A stretch of DNA of 64,000 bases from Hyperoplus lanceolatus (taxonomy: Eukaryota; Chordata; Actinopteri; Uranoscopiformes; Ammodytidae): positions 34,160,001-34,224,000 of the forward strand of contig CM049403.1 in NCBI GenBank assembly GCA_026929865.2, written 5' to 3'. The notes beneath the pieces were generated by a model. It saw nothing but the letters and a program-made list of their open reading frames with translations, was not told the DNA's origin and did no database searches. Every line of letters begins with the position of its first letter. The first letter of the stretch is position 1. The position numbers were made by a program, and so were the translations under genes. Of this stretch, positions 31,774-42,375 are shown in pieces.

Positions 31774-31908
31774 GACATTCTGTGTGTGTGTTCTAAAGGA
31801 TCAAAACATTTTTATAACTTTATCGATGTGAGTTATGTTTGTACCTGAATCCAATTGAATTAATTAAATATATAAGATCTACAATAGTAACAGAGTCAGT
31901 GAACTGAC

Positions 31909-32082
31909 CTCAGAGTCTCCAGTCTACAGAGTGGACTCTCTAGAAAACCACACAGCAGCTTCACTCCTGAAATCTGCAGGTTGTTGTGACTCAGATCCAG
32001 CTCTCTGAGATGGGAGGGGTTGGATTTCAGAGCGGAGGCCAGAGAAGCACAGCTGATCTCTGACAAACTGCAGGAAATCAAT
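31909..32082 (-). CDS. LRR exon 4 of the NLR gene
   Basis: 174 bases, standard phase. It encodes [39 protein letters not shown] and [15 protein letters not shown]. Confidence 0.8.
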
Positions 32083-32420
32083 CTGAATAAAAAATTAATT
32101 ATGTATATAAAAAAATATTAATAACATTCTGCTGATAAAGTCAGCTCTGTAATTAGAAACCAAAAAACAACAAGTAAATATTTTTAATGTAAACTAAAAC
32201 ATTTGTTGGGAAGATCTTACGTAGAAAAGGTAACATAAACTTAAAATTCTGGTTTCTTTTGTGACTAGACTTTGTACAAGAGAAATAAAAATATGAAAAA
32301 TAAATAAATAACTTCATGGATGTAGTGAGTTATGTTTGTGTTTGTATGTTTGCAAATAAATTAGGTTTTATAGTTAAATAAATATATAAGATCTGCAATA
32401 GTAACAGTCAGTGAACTGAC

Positions 32421-32594
32421 CTCAGAGTCTCCAGTCTACAGTGTGGACTCTCCAGAAAACCACACAGCAGCTTCACTCCTGAATCCTGCAGGTTGTTGTC
32501 ACTCAGATCCAGCTCTCTGAGATGGGAGGGGTTGGATTTCAGAGTTGAGGCCAGAGAAGCACAGCTTATCTCTGACAAACTACAGGAACTCAAT
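32421..32594 (-). CDS. LRR exon 3 of the NLR gene
   Basis: 174 bases, standard phase. It encodes [40 protein letters not shown] and [15 protein letters not shown], close to the consensus of the array. Confidence 0.8.
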
Positions 32595-32764
32595 CTGAAC
32601 AAAGAATAAATTATGTAAATTTAGAGAAGGGTTGTGCCGATGGGTGATGGAATCATCCATCGGTGATTGATGGCACCATCAGCAATAGTTTTGCTTTAGT
32701 AGATGCCACAGGGAGCTTTTTTCTTTTTATGCTGATGCTGGCGGAGTGACTGAGCGAGCAGTGG

Positions 32765-33745
32765 AAAGTAGAGCCGGGAACACACCGCACTGGCCGCCTG
32801 CGGCGGTTGGCCGCATGAACGCAAGAGGCTCGCCGCTTGGTCATATTGGGCCATATTAACCGCAGCCGCCGCCGCCACATCAAAGACAGCGGTTGGCCGC
32901 GTGACCGCAAGAGGCTCGCCGCTTGATCATATTGGGCCATATATTCCTGACGCCGACGCCGAGATCAGACCCGTCACACTTACGATGCAACAACAACAAC
33001 AACATGGTCCAGCTGTGCCAAAACATACAGATGTAGGTTCACTGTGTAACCAGCGGCAGTCATGTCACAAATATCATTAAAACAGCATGAAGACGCACCC
33101 CGATCGACAATACACACACATTAACAGTAATTCAGCAACATACTAAACACAATAACAACAGCAGTGTGTGCTCAGCTGCAAAAATAAAGGCAGACATCAG
33201 CCTACCTGAAAGTGAAAGTGTGCCGGCTGACGGAGGACAACACCGGTGCTTCGCTGTACTATATTGGAATTCCACACGGACACTGCCGTCAACTTTGGGT
33301 TCATATTATCCTCAGGAACAGCACACATCTGGGTGAGTTTCACTATGCTAACCGGCGCTACCTTGGCTAAAGTACAACCAACAGCTAAACAGATGCAAAA
33401 TACACATATTTGCAGAATGTATTGGAAGCCCAATGTCCTCACTCCACACGCCCACCTCGTCTTGCAGACCACCGGGCAATCTCAACGCTGATTGGCTGTG
33501 GAGGTACGGCGCCGCGTTCGCCGCACAAGCCTTCAATTCACGCTCCTTCGATGACGCAATTTCTACGCGCCGCAAATGGCAGCGCTCCCGATTCACGCGC
33601 CTTCATGAGGCGCGGCCACGCGCCGCGCAAGTGCCCGCCGCCGGCCGCTGGACGCCAATTATTGGGTGGACGCGTGGCCACGCGCTAGTACATTGACTTT
33701 GTATGTAATCTCGCCGCACGGCCAGTGCGGTGTGTTCGCAGCTTT
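32765..33745. mobile_element. GC-rich inverted-repeat element
   Basis: The ends are inverted: AACACACCGCACTGGCCG on the left and CGGCCAGTGCGGTGTGTT on the right. The body is rich in CpG. It contains a direct duplication of about 48 bases (32811-32858 and 32896-32943, core AAGAGGCTCGCCGCTTG). Open frames here are composition artefacts. Confidence 0.65.
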
Positions 33746-34100
33746 AGGGTGTGAACGTTTCCAAAATGTCTAAACGGTTACACGCCAATTTTTTTTTCCG
33801 TGTTAATGGTTGACTGTGATGTCATTAGCGTCGACAACCCCTTCCCCCATCGGAAGCCCCCGGTCTTGTGTGTCCGTGCGCGCAGACACACACATATTAG
33901 TTCGCCTGTACACACACCCATAGACACACACACATACATATGCACACACACGTTGTTCGCTGTACAAACATACACACAAATGTTCTTTCGCCTGTCATTT
34001 GTTCGCCGACAGTATCGTCTTCTTTCATTTCCTGTAATTGATTTTTCCTAAACAGTTAAGATTTACTAACCGGTTAGACATATACATGTGCACATCCCTA
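33746..34100. mobile_element. hAT-like MITE abutting the GC-rich element
   Basis: It starts AGGGTGTGAACG and ends GTGCACATCCCTA, and has CGGTTA motifs just inside each end. It resembles the ends of the element at 39728-40600. I see no clear target duplication. Confidence 0.45.
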
Positions 34101-34683
34101 GTTGAAAGAGAAACACAAAAACACAGGCAGAGAGATAGAGAGAGCTTCATTTCATAATTTTGCTTTTTGACTTAGAGTAATCATCTGACTTAAGACTGAC
34201 TCCCACTGTCGCTTCTATGAGGCTCGAGCCAAACAGCTGATCTAATCAGCGGTTTGACAGGAAGCTGTTACAAAAGTGAAACTTAACCTAATTAACCTGA
34301 CCTGGCAGGGCTTACTTAAAGTGGATCAGCCAAATATAAATGAATAAATGTCGTTAATAAACACAATCACCCTGCATTCCAAATCGCATACTCTTTCTTT
34401 ATTCTATTCTACATACTACATTTGACCATGAAAATATGTAGTTAGCATGCAGTAGGCTATAATTGGGACATACTTTTCCTAATTACTTCATCACAACATA
34501 GCGCATTGATCTTGCTAGGTAGGATGATGTGACTATGGGCAACAACGCCCAACCCTAGAGACATTGTGTTTGTGTGTGTTCTGAAGGATCAATATCTAAA
34601 ATGGATGTTATGTTTGTACCTAAATCAGGTTCAATCAATTAAATATATAAGATCTACAATAGTAACAGAGTCAGTGAACTGAC

Positions 34684-34860
34684 CTCAGAGTCTCCAGTCT
34701 ACAGTGTGGACTCTCCAAAAAACCACACAGCAGCTTCACTCCTGAATCCTGCAGCTTGAAGTTGCTACTCAGCTCCAGCTCTCTGAGATGTGAGGGATTG
34801 GACTTCAGAACTTTGGCCAGAGAAGCACAGCTGATCTCTGACAAACTGCAGTACCACAAT
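34684..34860 (-). CDS. LRR exon 2 of the NLR gene
   Basis: 177 bases, one codon longer than its neighbours ([10 protein letters not shown] in place of the SDNNLQDSG type), still in phase. It encodes [19 protein letters not shown] and [15 protein letters not shown]. Confidence 0.8.
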
Positions 34861-34973
34861 CTGCATAAGGAATACATGATGTAAATAAACATATTAATAA
34901 CATTCTGCTGATAAAGTCAGCTCTGTAATTAGAGAAGAAATACTAAATTCATCCTTTCAAAAAAATGTCTTCC

Positions 34974-35002
34974 TTTGTGTGTGTGTGTGTGTGTGTGTGT
35001 AG
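34974..35002 (+). repeat. (TG)n microsatellite
   Basis: A short TG run in the intron between LRR exons 1 and 2. Confidence 0.8.
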
Positions 35003-35227
35003 CACTAGGCTTGTTTACAGACTTCAATAGGCGATATATTAAATTATACCGAAAGTTTTGTAAGACGGTTTCGATAAAGCAAATTAATGAGCTTTTGCGC
35101 ACAGCATTAACAAACTTAAATGAATTAATTATGCATTCTCTCCAAGGACTGATGGACCACAATGTGAGTCTGAAAACGGAAACTGAAAAAGTTTAATAAA
35201 TTGAATAAAAACCAAACACTACATGAC

Positions 35228-35401
35228 CTCAGTCTCTGTAGTCTGCAGTTTGGACTCTCAAGACCGGCAGAGAGAATGTTCACTGCCGAATCCTCCAGGT
35301 TGTTGTGACTCAGGTCCAGCTCTATCAGATAGGAGGGGTTGGACTTAAGAGCCGATGCCACAACTTTACAGTGAATTTCTGAGAGTCCAGAGCCAGAAAG
35401 T
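35228..35401 (-). CDS. LRR exon 1 of the NLR gene
   Basis: 174 bases, standard phase, diverged sequence ([54 protein letters not shown]). It is the LRR exon nearest the NACHT fragment. Confidence 0.8.
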
Positions 35402-35404
35402 CTG

Positions 35405-35735
35405 TAATGACACATTTATTACAAAAAATTACAGCGTAAAACTGTTGACAGAACCATTTGACATTTCCTGATTTGAATAACCTTTGCTTTACATCAGAGG
35501 TTCAACTCATCTTATCTCACTGTGTGTTTGAAAATAATCATTAACTCATCAATCTCTCACCCGCAGACGCTTAAATTTGATTTGTTTTAATATTACAGAT
35601 GGAGAGAAAAAGGTAGTTACAATGCTGCTATAATGTCCACAGTCTGCTATCGTGATCTGGTCCCATGTCTGTATACGTTATGAGGCCATATTGATAAGAT
35701 AATTTCAACTAAGTGAACAATAGGCTGTATGCACT
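35405..35735. other. NLR intron, no feature seen
   Basis: AT-rich sequence without a recognisable element. Confidence 0.3.
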
Positions 35736-35739
35736 AAGC

Positions 35740-36560
35740 TGTGTGACGTACTTCCGGTTCGAAACATAACAGACCCGGCTGTTCCGGTCTGTTGGTTAAT
35801 ATCGCGCTAGCCACCTAGCTACTCTTGCTGCCGTCAATGTTGAGACGATTTCACCAGTACACACAGCAAAATGTTTAAAACAGTACAATACAGCACAGTT
35901 AAAAAACAAGAGAATCAGCATTGGCTACATTTAACGGAATACTAAGTGCTAATCGTAAAGGAGCGAGTTACGTCTTCAGCGAGAGTATGTTTTACAACAG
36001 TTAGCTGGCTCTGACACCGACTCCCCCCTGCTCTTCTATAAAAGGTAAGTTAATACACATGTTTTATTCGCCTACTTCGTGCCTAGTGTATGTGTTATTC
36101 AGAGGATTTTGTTGGTTAGAAAATAGCTTAACGTTGCAGACCGAATAGCTTCTTTATAAGTCTTATCTGAATGATAAATAGTCTACCACTCTGGTACACA
36201 CGTATGTGTTTGTTTATATTAAACTGGCATCTGGTCACCATATGAGGTAACAGCTTAGGTGTTTTAACATTATTTTGGTGGCAATGTATAATTTATTTCA
36301 CTATGTTAATTAATGACTGACATGATTTTTATTTGATGTGTCTTTTGTGAATAGATTTGCAAGCTACGAGCACCTGATGGCATTTTGGACTGGGCCTTGT
36401 ATCAACAAAATGGTCCGGGTCTCCATAGCCCAATCAGCTGCCAAAAAAAATTAAGTTGTCACACCTGCACGTCCTTCAATGGTGCTTTGTTGGTAGTTAC
36501 ATACCTTATAATACATAAACATGATGTCATTGTATGTGTGTAGACTTAAAGGCTAAATAA
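35740..36560 (+). other. Promoter-like and spliced-transcript-like segment
   Basis: A locally GC-richer patch with TACTTCCGGTTCG (an ETS-core-like site) is followed by a good donor at 36044 (AAAG|GTAAGT) and, about 310 bases on, an acceptor-like TGTGAATAG at about 36345-36355 and GGCTAAATAAATC near 36550. I see no coding frame. It might be a noncoding gene start or a transposon 5' region on the strand opposite the NLR. Confidence 0.25.
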
Positions 36561-36819
36561 ATCAGTCCCCTCAAAAATGTATGTGCATCAGAGTGCATAT
36601 GAACTTTTTACAACATGTTGTCAAAATCAGTGAATATCTCCTCACAATCTGCTACCTGTCTGTACTGTGTGAGCGCTGAAACAAAGTCAGCATAGGCAGT
36701 GTATTTGCATGCAAATATATTTTTTTCAGCTCTCGCACAGTATGGACAGGTATTTCCTGTTTAGTAATTGTTTTATGTTTTTGCGTACCTTGTGTTATTG
36801 TGTATGTATTACTGTACAG

Positions 36820-36910
36820 CTGTGTGTCGGCCAGGACCCTCTTGAAAAATAGATTTTCATCTCAATGAGGTATTTCTCCTTGTTAAATACATGTAAAATA
36901 AATAAAAACA
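36820..36910 (+). mobile_element. LINE tail fragment
   Basis: GGACCCTCTTGAAAAATAG followed by TTCATCTCAATGAGG and AAATAAATAAA resembles the 3' tail of the LINE ending at 30895. Confidence 0.5.
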
Positions 36911-37713
36911 CACAGGTGTTGCCATTAGCCTCATAAGAGACTCTGCTTGTGTTCCACATGGCGAGTCTCAGAGCTATACATCTGAACATCTTTAGTGGGC
37001 TTTTTCAAAAACCTTTTCCCTACGTGCAGTAATCACAATTGAACAGTACTTGCCAGGTTGCCAAGGTGGTTGTCCATAGGTTTGCGGGGCTGCCTTTATA
37101 TAATATTGGTTAGATTCTGATAAAGTTTTTTTTTGTCCCAGAGAGCCTGAAATTCACATCAAATCAAAGATGTCGCTGACCAAAGGGTCTGCCATATTCA
37201 GGGTCAAAACTTCTTGTCTGTTTTTGCTTCACTTTGCCTGCTGTGGCCATGGACCAATTAAAAGACTTTAGTGTCAATTAACCGTTAACCTTTGAAAAAA
37301 AAAAAATATGAATTTCGTGTTCTGAAAAAAATTGTCAACACTGTCATGCAATCAATAACATCATAACATTGCCCAATGGGGACATTTCCTAACAAGGAAG
37401 AAGGGGGTGATGTCCTATCACATCCTTTGTGCTCAATATGAAATGGCTACTCCAAAACCATGTTACTCTACTGCATTCACTGATAACTGTAAAATACTGT
37501 TAAATATTGTGATAAAACGCTGCTGTGAAAAAAAGGATCTTTAAAATATTCATTTGTTTGATCAAGTTTGCACATTGCCTCCATCACATAAAGAGAGATT
37601 AACAGAATAAAACTGTGCATGTAACAATTAAATTAATATTTCATAATGTGTATATTTAAAGAACTAAACTACTCTCTACCGTGATTTATAATGTTAATCA
37701 CATTTGGACTTAC
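36911..37713. other. NLR intron, no gene recognised
   Basis: AT-rich sequence with no supported feature. Confidence 0.3.
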
Positions 37714-38090
37714 AGAGCCTTTCTGCAGTTCTTCACAGTTGGAATCAGTCTCTGTCGTCCCTGCTCTGATGTGTTGTACTTCTTCAGGTCCAACTCGTCC
37801 AGAACCTCCTCTGACATCTGCAGCATGTAGGCCAGAGCAGAGCAGTGGATCTCAGAGAGTTCCTTCTCTGATCTGTTCTCTGACTTCAGGAACTCTTGGA
37901 TCTCCTGATGAACTGAGAGGTCGTTCATCTCCGTCAGACAGTGGAAGATGTTGATGCTTCTGTCAGGAGATATAAAACTCTTCTCATAAGTGTTCGTCTC
38001 CTTCAGGTTGTTGATGACTTTCTGGATGATTTCTGGACTGTTGTCTGTATGACCCAGTAGGCCTCCTAAGAGTCTCAACAGAGCCGTCGG
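37714..38090 (-). CDS. 3' end of the NLR NACHT exon (HD2/winged-helix side)
   Basis: The minus-strand frame from about 38090 to the GTAAGT donor at 37712 encodes [58 protein letters not shown] and [13 protein letters not shown]. In fish NLRC3-like proteins this kind of block closes the NACHT-containing exon just before the first LRR exon. Homology stops abruptly at about 38095, where the sequence turns into CAGTCTTGGGGGGGCCC. Nothing upstream supplies the ATP-binding motifs. Confidence 0.75.
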
Positions 38091-39472
38091 ACTGCGGGTA
38101 CAAGTGTGACAGTCTTGGGGGGGCCCAAGGCAGAGGGGGGCCCATCAAATATATATTGTTTTTAACAAGCTCAATATGACCCCGATCTTCGAAGGCCCAC
38201 AGAGGAATGCCATTCCAAAAAAATAAATATTGACTGGCTCAGCAGTAGGCCCCCTGACCCTTGCACAAGGGAAGTCAGGGCCTATCATGTGTTCCCAGCC
38301 CACAGTAATTTTCTAAATAACATTATTCAGTGCCAGGAAGACCAGGGGCCTATTGCTATTGCTAAAACTAGGATAGGGTTAACCTAGGATATTTCGGTTA
38401 TCCTGGTTTAGATTCCCAGCCATAGATCAGGTATAAAAGCGGGAGGACACCTTAAATTACATGGGAGATTTATCCTTTATGTTTAACCTGGTCCCGACCA
38501 GGCGCAAACGTAAAGGATAAACTTATTCTGTTGCCTGATTGGCTCAGTCAGCTGTCCTCCCGATCCACCGTCAAAGTGTTCTTGATTATTCCATGATCTT
38601 CCGTGTATTGCTTTATTTTCATTAGCCTGTTTTAAGTACCACATAAAAGACTGCATTGTCATTTAGTTAAATAGTGCTTCTTTTTTATGTATTTAACCTG
38701 AACCATTTATAATTAACTTAATTATAATTTAGATTAGATGCAATGATCTCGATTATAATAATTTATGACCATTTGCGAGCTATATTTATACAATTGATTA
38801 TGTCGATGGCAGATATGTAGTACAAGTGTGGGTCAAATAAATTCACTTAGTACTTATCACTATATCGAAGGTGCATCTAAACAAAATTCAATATCAGCGA
38901 AAAATTCCTTTTTTCTGGAATTGAATTTAAAAGTAGCTTAATGTATATATTCTAGAAAATTCATTACACAAAATTGAAATTAATCTTGAACAAACATCAC
39001 TTTCAGAAGGTCGACATTTCTGTATTATAAATCCTTTCTTTCATTTTTTTTTGTAATGATTCTAATATTTTAAGATACTGGATTTTCCATTCCATGAGCT
39101 ATAAACCGTTATCCTCTAAATTACAGTAAAACAAAAGAAAGGCCTGACGTATTTCACTTTGTGTAATGAATCTAGAATATATGAAAAGTTTACTTTTTGA
39201 ATGGACTTTTCCATGATATTAATTGCAAATTACTTTCTACATTGCTCTATATCAACTGTTTTATCCTTAAAACTATGCAGGGACATCAGAGAACAGTTGG
39301 CAGAGAATACATCTCCTGTATGAAATGAACTGCCCCCTGACTCTACAGAGTTTAAACTAGCAAGGCATTGTGGGAGAAATGGGCGTCTTTAGAATTTTCC
39401 ATCAGTAAAATGTGTTCGATCTCTGGGTCTGCTGAAAGCTGTGGGCTGGCACTTAACAAATTACCCACCAGA

Positions 39473-41176
39473 GGGCCCTATCCGAAAAGTCAATCTCTAA
39501 CCTAAGCCTCCTTTCCTATGCCATAACCCCTAAAGTATTCGGGGTTAAGGAGAGATGAAGGTGCTTCCTATCGAACATAGGAAAGGACAGCGCTGTTTCA
39601 AATGAATTCGATGGCACCTAACCGACGTCATTGCGCGTGGCGAAGTGTGCCTTGACGTGAGTCGCGTGAAGCCACTATTCTCCGAAAATTGGCTACAACA
39701 GCGCTCGTTTGATCCATGCGTTCTTTTAGGGATGTCCATAGTTATGGTTAACCGTTAACCGTTAAGAAGATCTTTAACCGGTTAATACTGAGTTAAAGCA
39801 GTTAAAAAAAAAATAATAATTTCTCTGAAAATCCGGACTCTTCTTTACGATATCGCTAAACCCCGGATATAGAGCTCAACTGTCGGTAGATGAAGCGAGT
39901 AGTGTAGGCTACGCTCAGCACATAATGGTCCATGGTACACGCTCCAGAAAGATAGCCAGTCAGCACCTGGTCACAACACTCCCCTGCCATGTGTTTGTAT
40001 AATTTAATTAACAGCGTGAGCTCCCGCTAAAGCATAACATAGCGCTAGCATTAGCCTTCTTGAGGTGGATGCTGTCTGCATCTATCACCGTCCTCAGTGA
40101 GTGTGAGAGAGTGACAGACAGGCGGTAGGTGCCCCTGCACAGACACGGAGGAGTCTGCCATGCTTGTGTGCCAGGATCAATATGAAAATCCGTGCAAAGC
40201 GTTAAGTATCGTTATGCAGTACTGATAACATCGGAGCTTATCAATATTACGGTCTTTCAAAATGTTGCTGGTGCTCAGCACTACTTAGCATCGGGTTTCG
40301 TTGAGCTACCTACCCATCACTAAGCCTGTGTGTGTGTAAATGTCCCTTTTCAGTCACTTCTTGCTCTTTCTGCTCCTACATTTATACTCATACTCTCATA
40401 CTCTTCTCACAACAGACAAAGGTGCCCTGTATGTCAAAATGTAGGCATTTAAATTGGCTTCTGGTCTTGAATGATTTTTAAATTAATATGCCGGTCCTTG
40501 GAACAAAGAAGGTCGGGAGCCCTGCTGTAATGCTTCAGGTATTTCATTAACAAATATTTGGTTAACCGGTTAAAGAAAAAATTCTAAATGGCCATCCCTA
40601 GTTCTTTTCATATTGATTTTAATCAGGTTTGTGTAACAGAGTGAGAATCACTCACTTACTATCCCCAATTCACATGTGGAATAAAAGGGCTACACTTAGC
40701 CTATGTTGATGTTGAAATGAACTGCCCCCAGTAACTTCATTAAATGTGAAGTTGGTATTTTATTTTCTTATGGTGTAAATTATGTGCTACGAAAATAACT
40801 ATTATGATGTTGGTCTTTTATGAGTTATTATCTTAATGGGGGGGGGGTATTTTGTTTTAGCTGAGTTAAATCTTCCTCTCTTCTCTTCTCCTCTCCTCTC
40901 TTCTGTTTTGCGTCTCGTTCGTGTAGAGTCGGTAAACTCCGGCGGTGGCCTGTTGCTTTAAATCTTGCCGCCGTAAAGGATTATGGGATACCACTATCTC
41001 CTTTCCTTTAGCATAGGTTGGTCAGGAGTAACCTATGCTAAGGAGGGTTAAGGATGAATCGAGGCTCCTTTCCTATGCATTTTTGAGAATTCGGATCACC
41101 TATCCGCCGAGTACTTCCGGTTCATCTCGATAGGAAAGGAAATTTCCTATGCAAAAAAAAGTTTTCGGATAGGCCC
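39473..41176. mobile_element. Second nested inverted-repeat element
   Basis: The ends are GGGCCCTATCCGAAAA on the left and TTTTCGGATAGGCCCC on the right. Subterminal sequence (CTCCTTTCCTATGC) recurs near both ends. Confidence 0.55.
39728..40600. mobile_element. Innermost element, hAT-like, with 8-base target duplication
   Basis: It starts AGGGATGTCCAT and ends ATGGCCATCCCTA, with GTTCTTTT on both sides (39720-39727, 40601-40608). GGTTAACCG motifs lie just inside both ends. It is about 873 bases long with no transposase. Confidence 0.75.
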
Positions 41177-41469
41177 CTGGCTTGACAAAGCAGCCCCTTT
41201 ACATCCTGGATTGGCGTTTATGCAACTGACCTGGATGTCTTTATTCCACTTTTATGCAATAGGCCCCAGGGGCCTATATTGAGCCACTAAGAAAAAAGAA
41301 AAAAAAAATACTTCAAAGAGGGAAGGAGCTTTGGGATTATTAAAAAATTCACAAAGAGTACTGGATTTTTTAAACCTGTACATTTTTTCTTTCTGCTTTT
41401 TGGTAATTCTGTGTCTCCTAATTATTCCATAAAATAGTACTAAATAGTTCACATAGGACACAGTTGATT

Positions 41470-41560
41470 TAGCCTTAGTTTTACTTCTAAAAGTGCACCA
41501 GATTGATGAATTTTACTTTCAAAGGTTCAAATTCCCCCAAACCTCCCTAGAAGGTCCAAG
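41470..41560 (+). repeat. Dispersed repeat shared with 12165-12215
   Basis: AAAGTGCACCAGATT, then ATTTTACTTTCAAAGG, matches the segment upstream of the IFIT copy 1 promoter. Confidence 0.45.
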
Positions 41561-41689
41561 GTCCCCGACACAGTCTCCCAAATTCCTCTGACAAACACTG
41601 TATGTATGTGTATGGTTATTAAACATCATTAGACCAGGGGTTGTGTTTACAAGTAACGATTTGGTCATTCATTAAATGAAATATTGTGG

Positions 41690-41850
41690 AGTTGTCTGGC
41701 TCAGAGAGCCATGTGTATTGTAAGACCGCCTTTCAGGGGGCCCATCAGGACTTTTTGTATAGGGGACAAGACAGCTGGAGACTGGAGACTTTGCTCTGTC
41801 CTCCATCTTCTGGACTTTAGTCTGACGGTGAAACATTTATACTGACTGTG
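41690..41850 (-). CDS. Possible N-terminal linker exon of the NLR gene
   Basis: The minus-strand frame reads KVQKMEDRAKSPVSSCLVPY then KSPDGPPERR. Peptides of this type (SPxSSC followed by charged and Pro-rich residues) are typical of the repeated linker exons before FISNA in fish NLRC3-like proteins. The frame starts MFHRQT near 41843. I cannot place the donor firmly. Confidence 0.4.
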
Positions 41851-42154
41851 AGATCAGAACACAAAGAAGAGAAACAGATGTATTCATGACCCACGTGCAA
41901 GACTGAAAGAACAAGGAGTAACAGATACTCCTGCACACACAATATGCATGCACGCATGCACACACACACACACACACACGCAGTATGCACATACACACAC
42001 AGAGTTTAATAAAACCAGCCAGCTCCACCTGATTGGTTCTTTAATACTGTGCTTGTTTTTTCGCGGATCAGGTTCAGACAATCATCTACAGTTCACAGGG
42101 AGAAAACTGACTCAGATTGTGACAGTAAAATAATAGAAATGTATTCACACTCAC

Positions 42155-42285
42155 CCTGCCTTGGTCTTCAGTTTCCTTCCATCTGCTCTGTCGACTCAAA
42201 ATGGACTGAACACTTTCAAAGTTCCCTCCCTGTACGCATGTACCTATAACAGGTGGCTCCACCCCAACCATCAGCATTTACTGGA
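42155..42285 (-). CDS. Possible 5' exon of the NLR gene
   Basis: On the minus strand, a segment ending GACCAAGGCAGG|GTGAGTG gives a strong donor at about 42154. The upstream frame (SVQSILSRQSRWKETEDQ) has no domain I can name. Position and strand fit a first or second NLR exon. Confidence 0.3.
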
Positions 42286-42301
42286 AGTCATGTGTTTAAC
42301 A

Positions 42302-42373
<72 letters not shown>
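42302..42373 (+). repeat. (TG)n microsatellite
   Basis: About 70 bases of pure TG. Confidence 0.9.

Positions 42374-42375
<2 letters not shown>

Larger units (their letters stand above)
32624..34556 (+). mobile_element. MITE family G, second copy, split by nested elements
   Basis: The left part, 32624-32730, repeats 31559-31665. The right part, near 34520-34556, repeats 31735-31773 (ATGGGCAACAACGCCCAACC). About 1.8 kb of other elements lies between. Confidence 0.6.
38345..41267. mobile_element. Outermost of three nested inverted-repeat elements
   Basis: The ends are GGGGCCTATTGC (38345-38356) and GCAATAGGCCCC (41256-41267). Apart from the nested elements it has no coding frame that I recognise. 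Confidence 0.5.
30932..42280 (-). pseudogene. NLR (NLRC3-like) gene remnant lacking most of its NACHT exon
   Basis: Read on the minus strand: possible N-terminal exons near 42.2 and 41.8 kb, the last 120 or so residues of a NACHT exon (37714-38090), then six LRR exons (35401 down to 30932) in consistent phase. Fish NLRC3-like proteins have an N-terminal linker, FISNA, NACHT ATPase and LRRs, often with a final PRY-SPRY. The FISNA and the Walker A and B parts of NACHT, normally on one exon of about 1.7 kb ending in the fragment seen, are absent. The space is taken by nested DNA transposons (38345-41267). No PRY-SPRY exon follows; a LINE sits there. It could also be an LRR-exon donor beside an intact gene elsewhere. 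Confidence 0.7.

Noticed and set aside
33410..33696. GC-rich open frames of 80-90 residues on both strands
   Set aside because: They lie inside an inverted-repeat element and overlap in several frames, which fits base composition and not selection.
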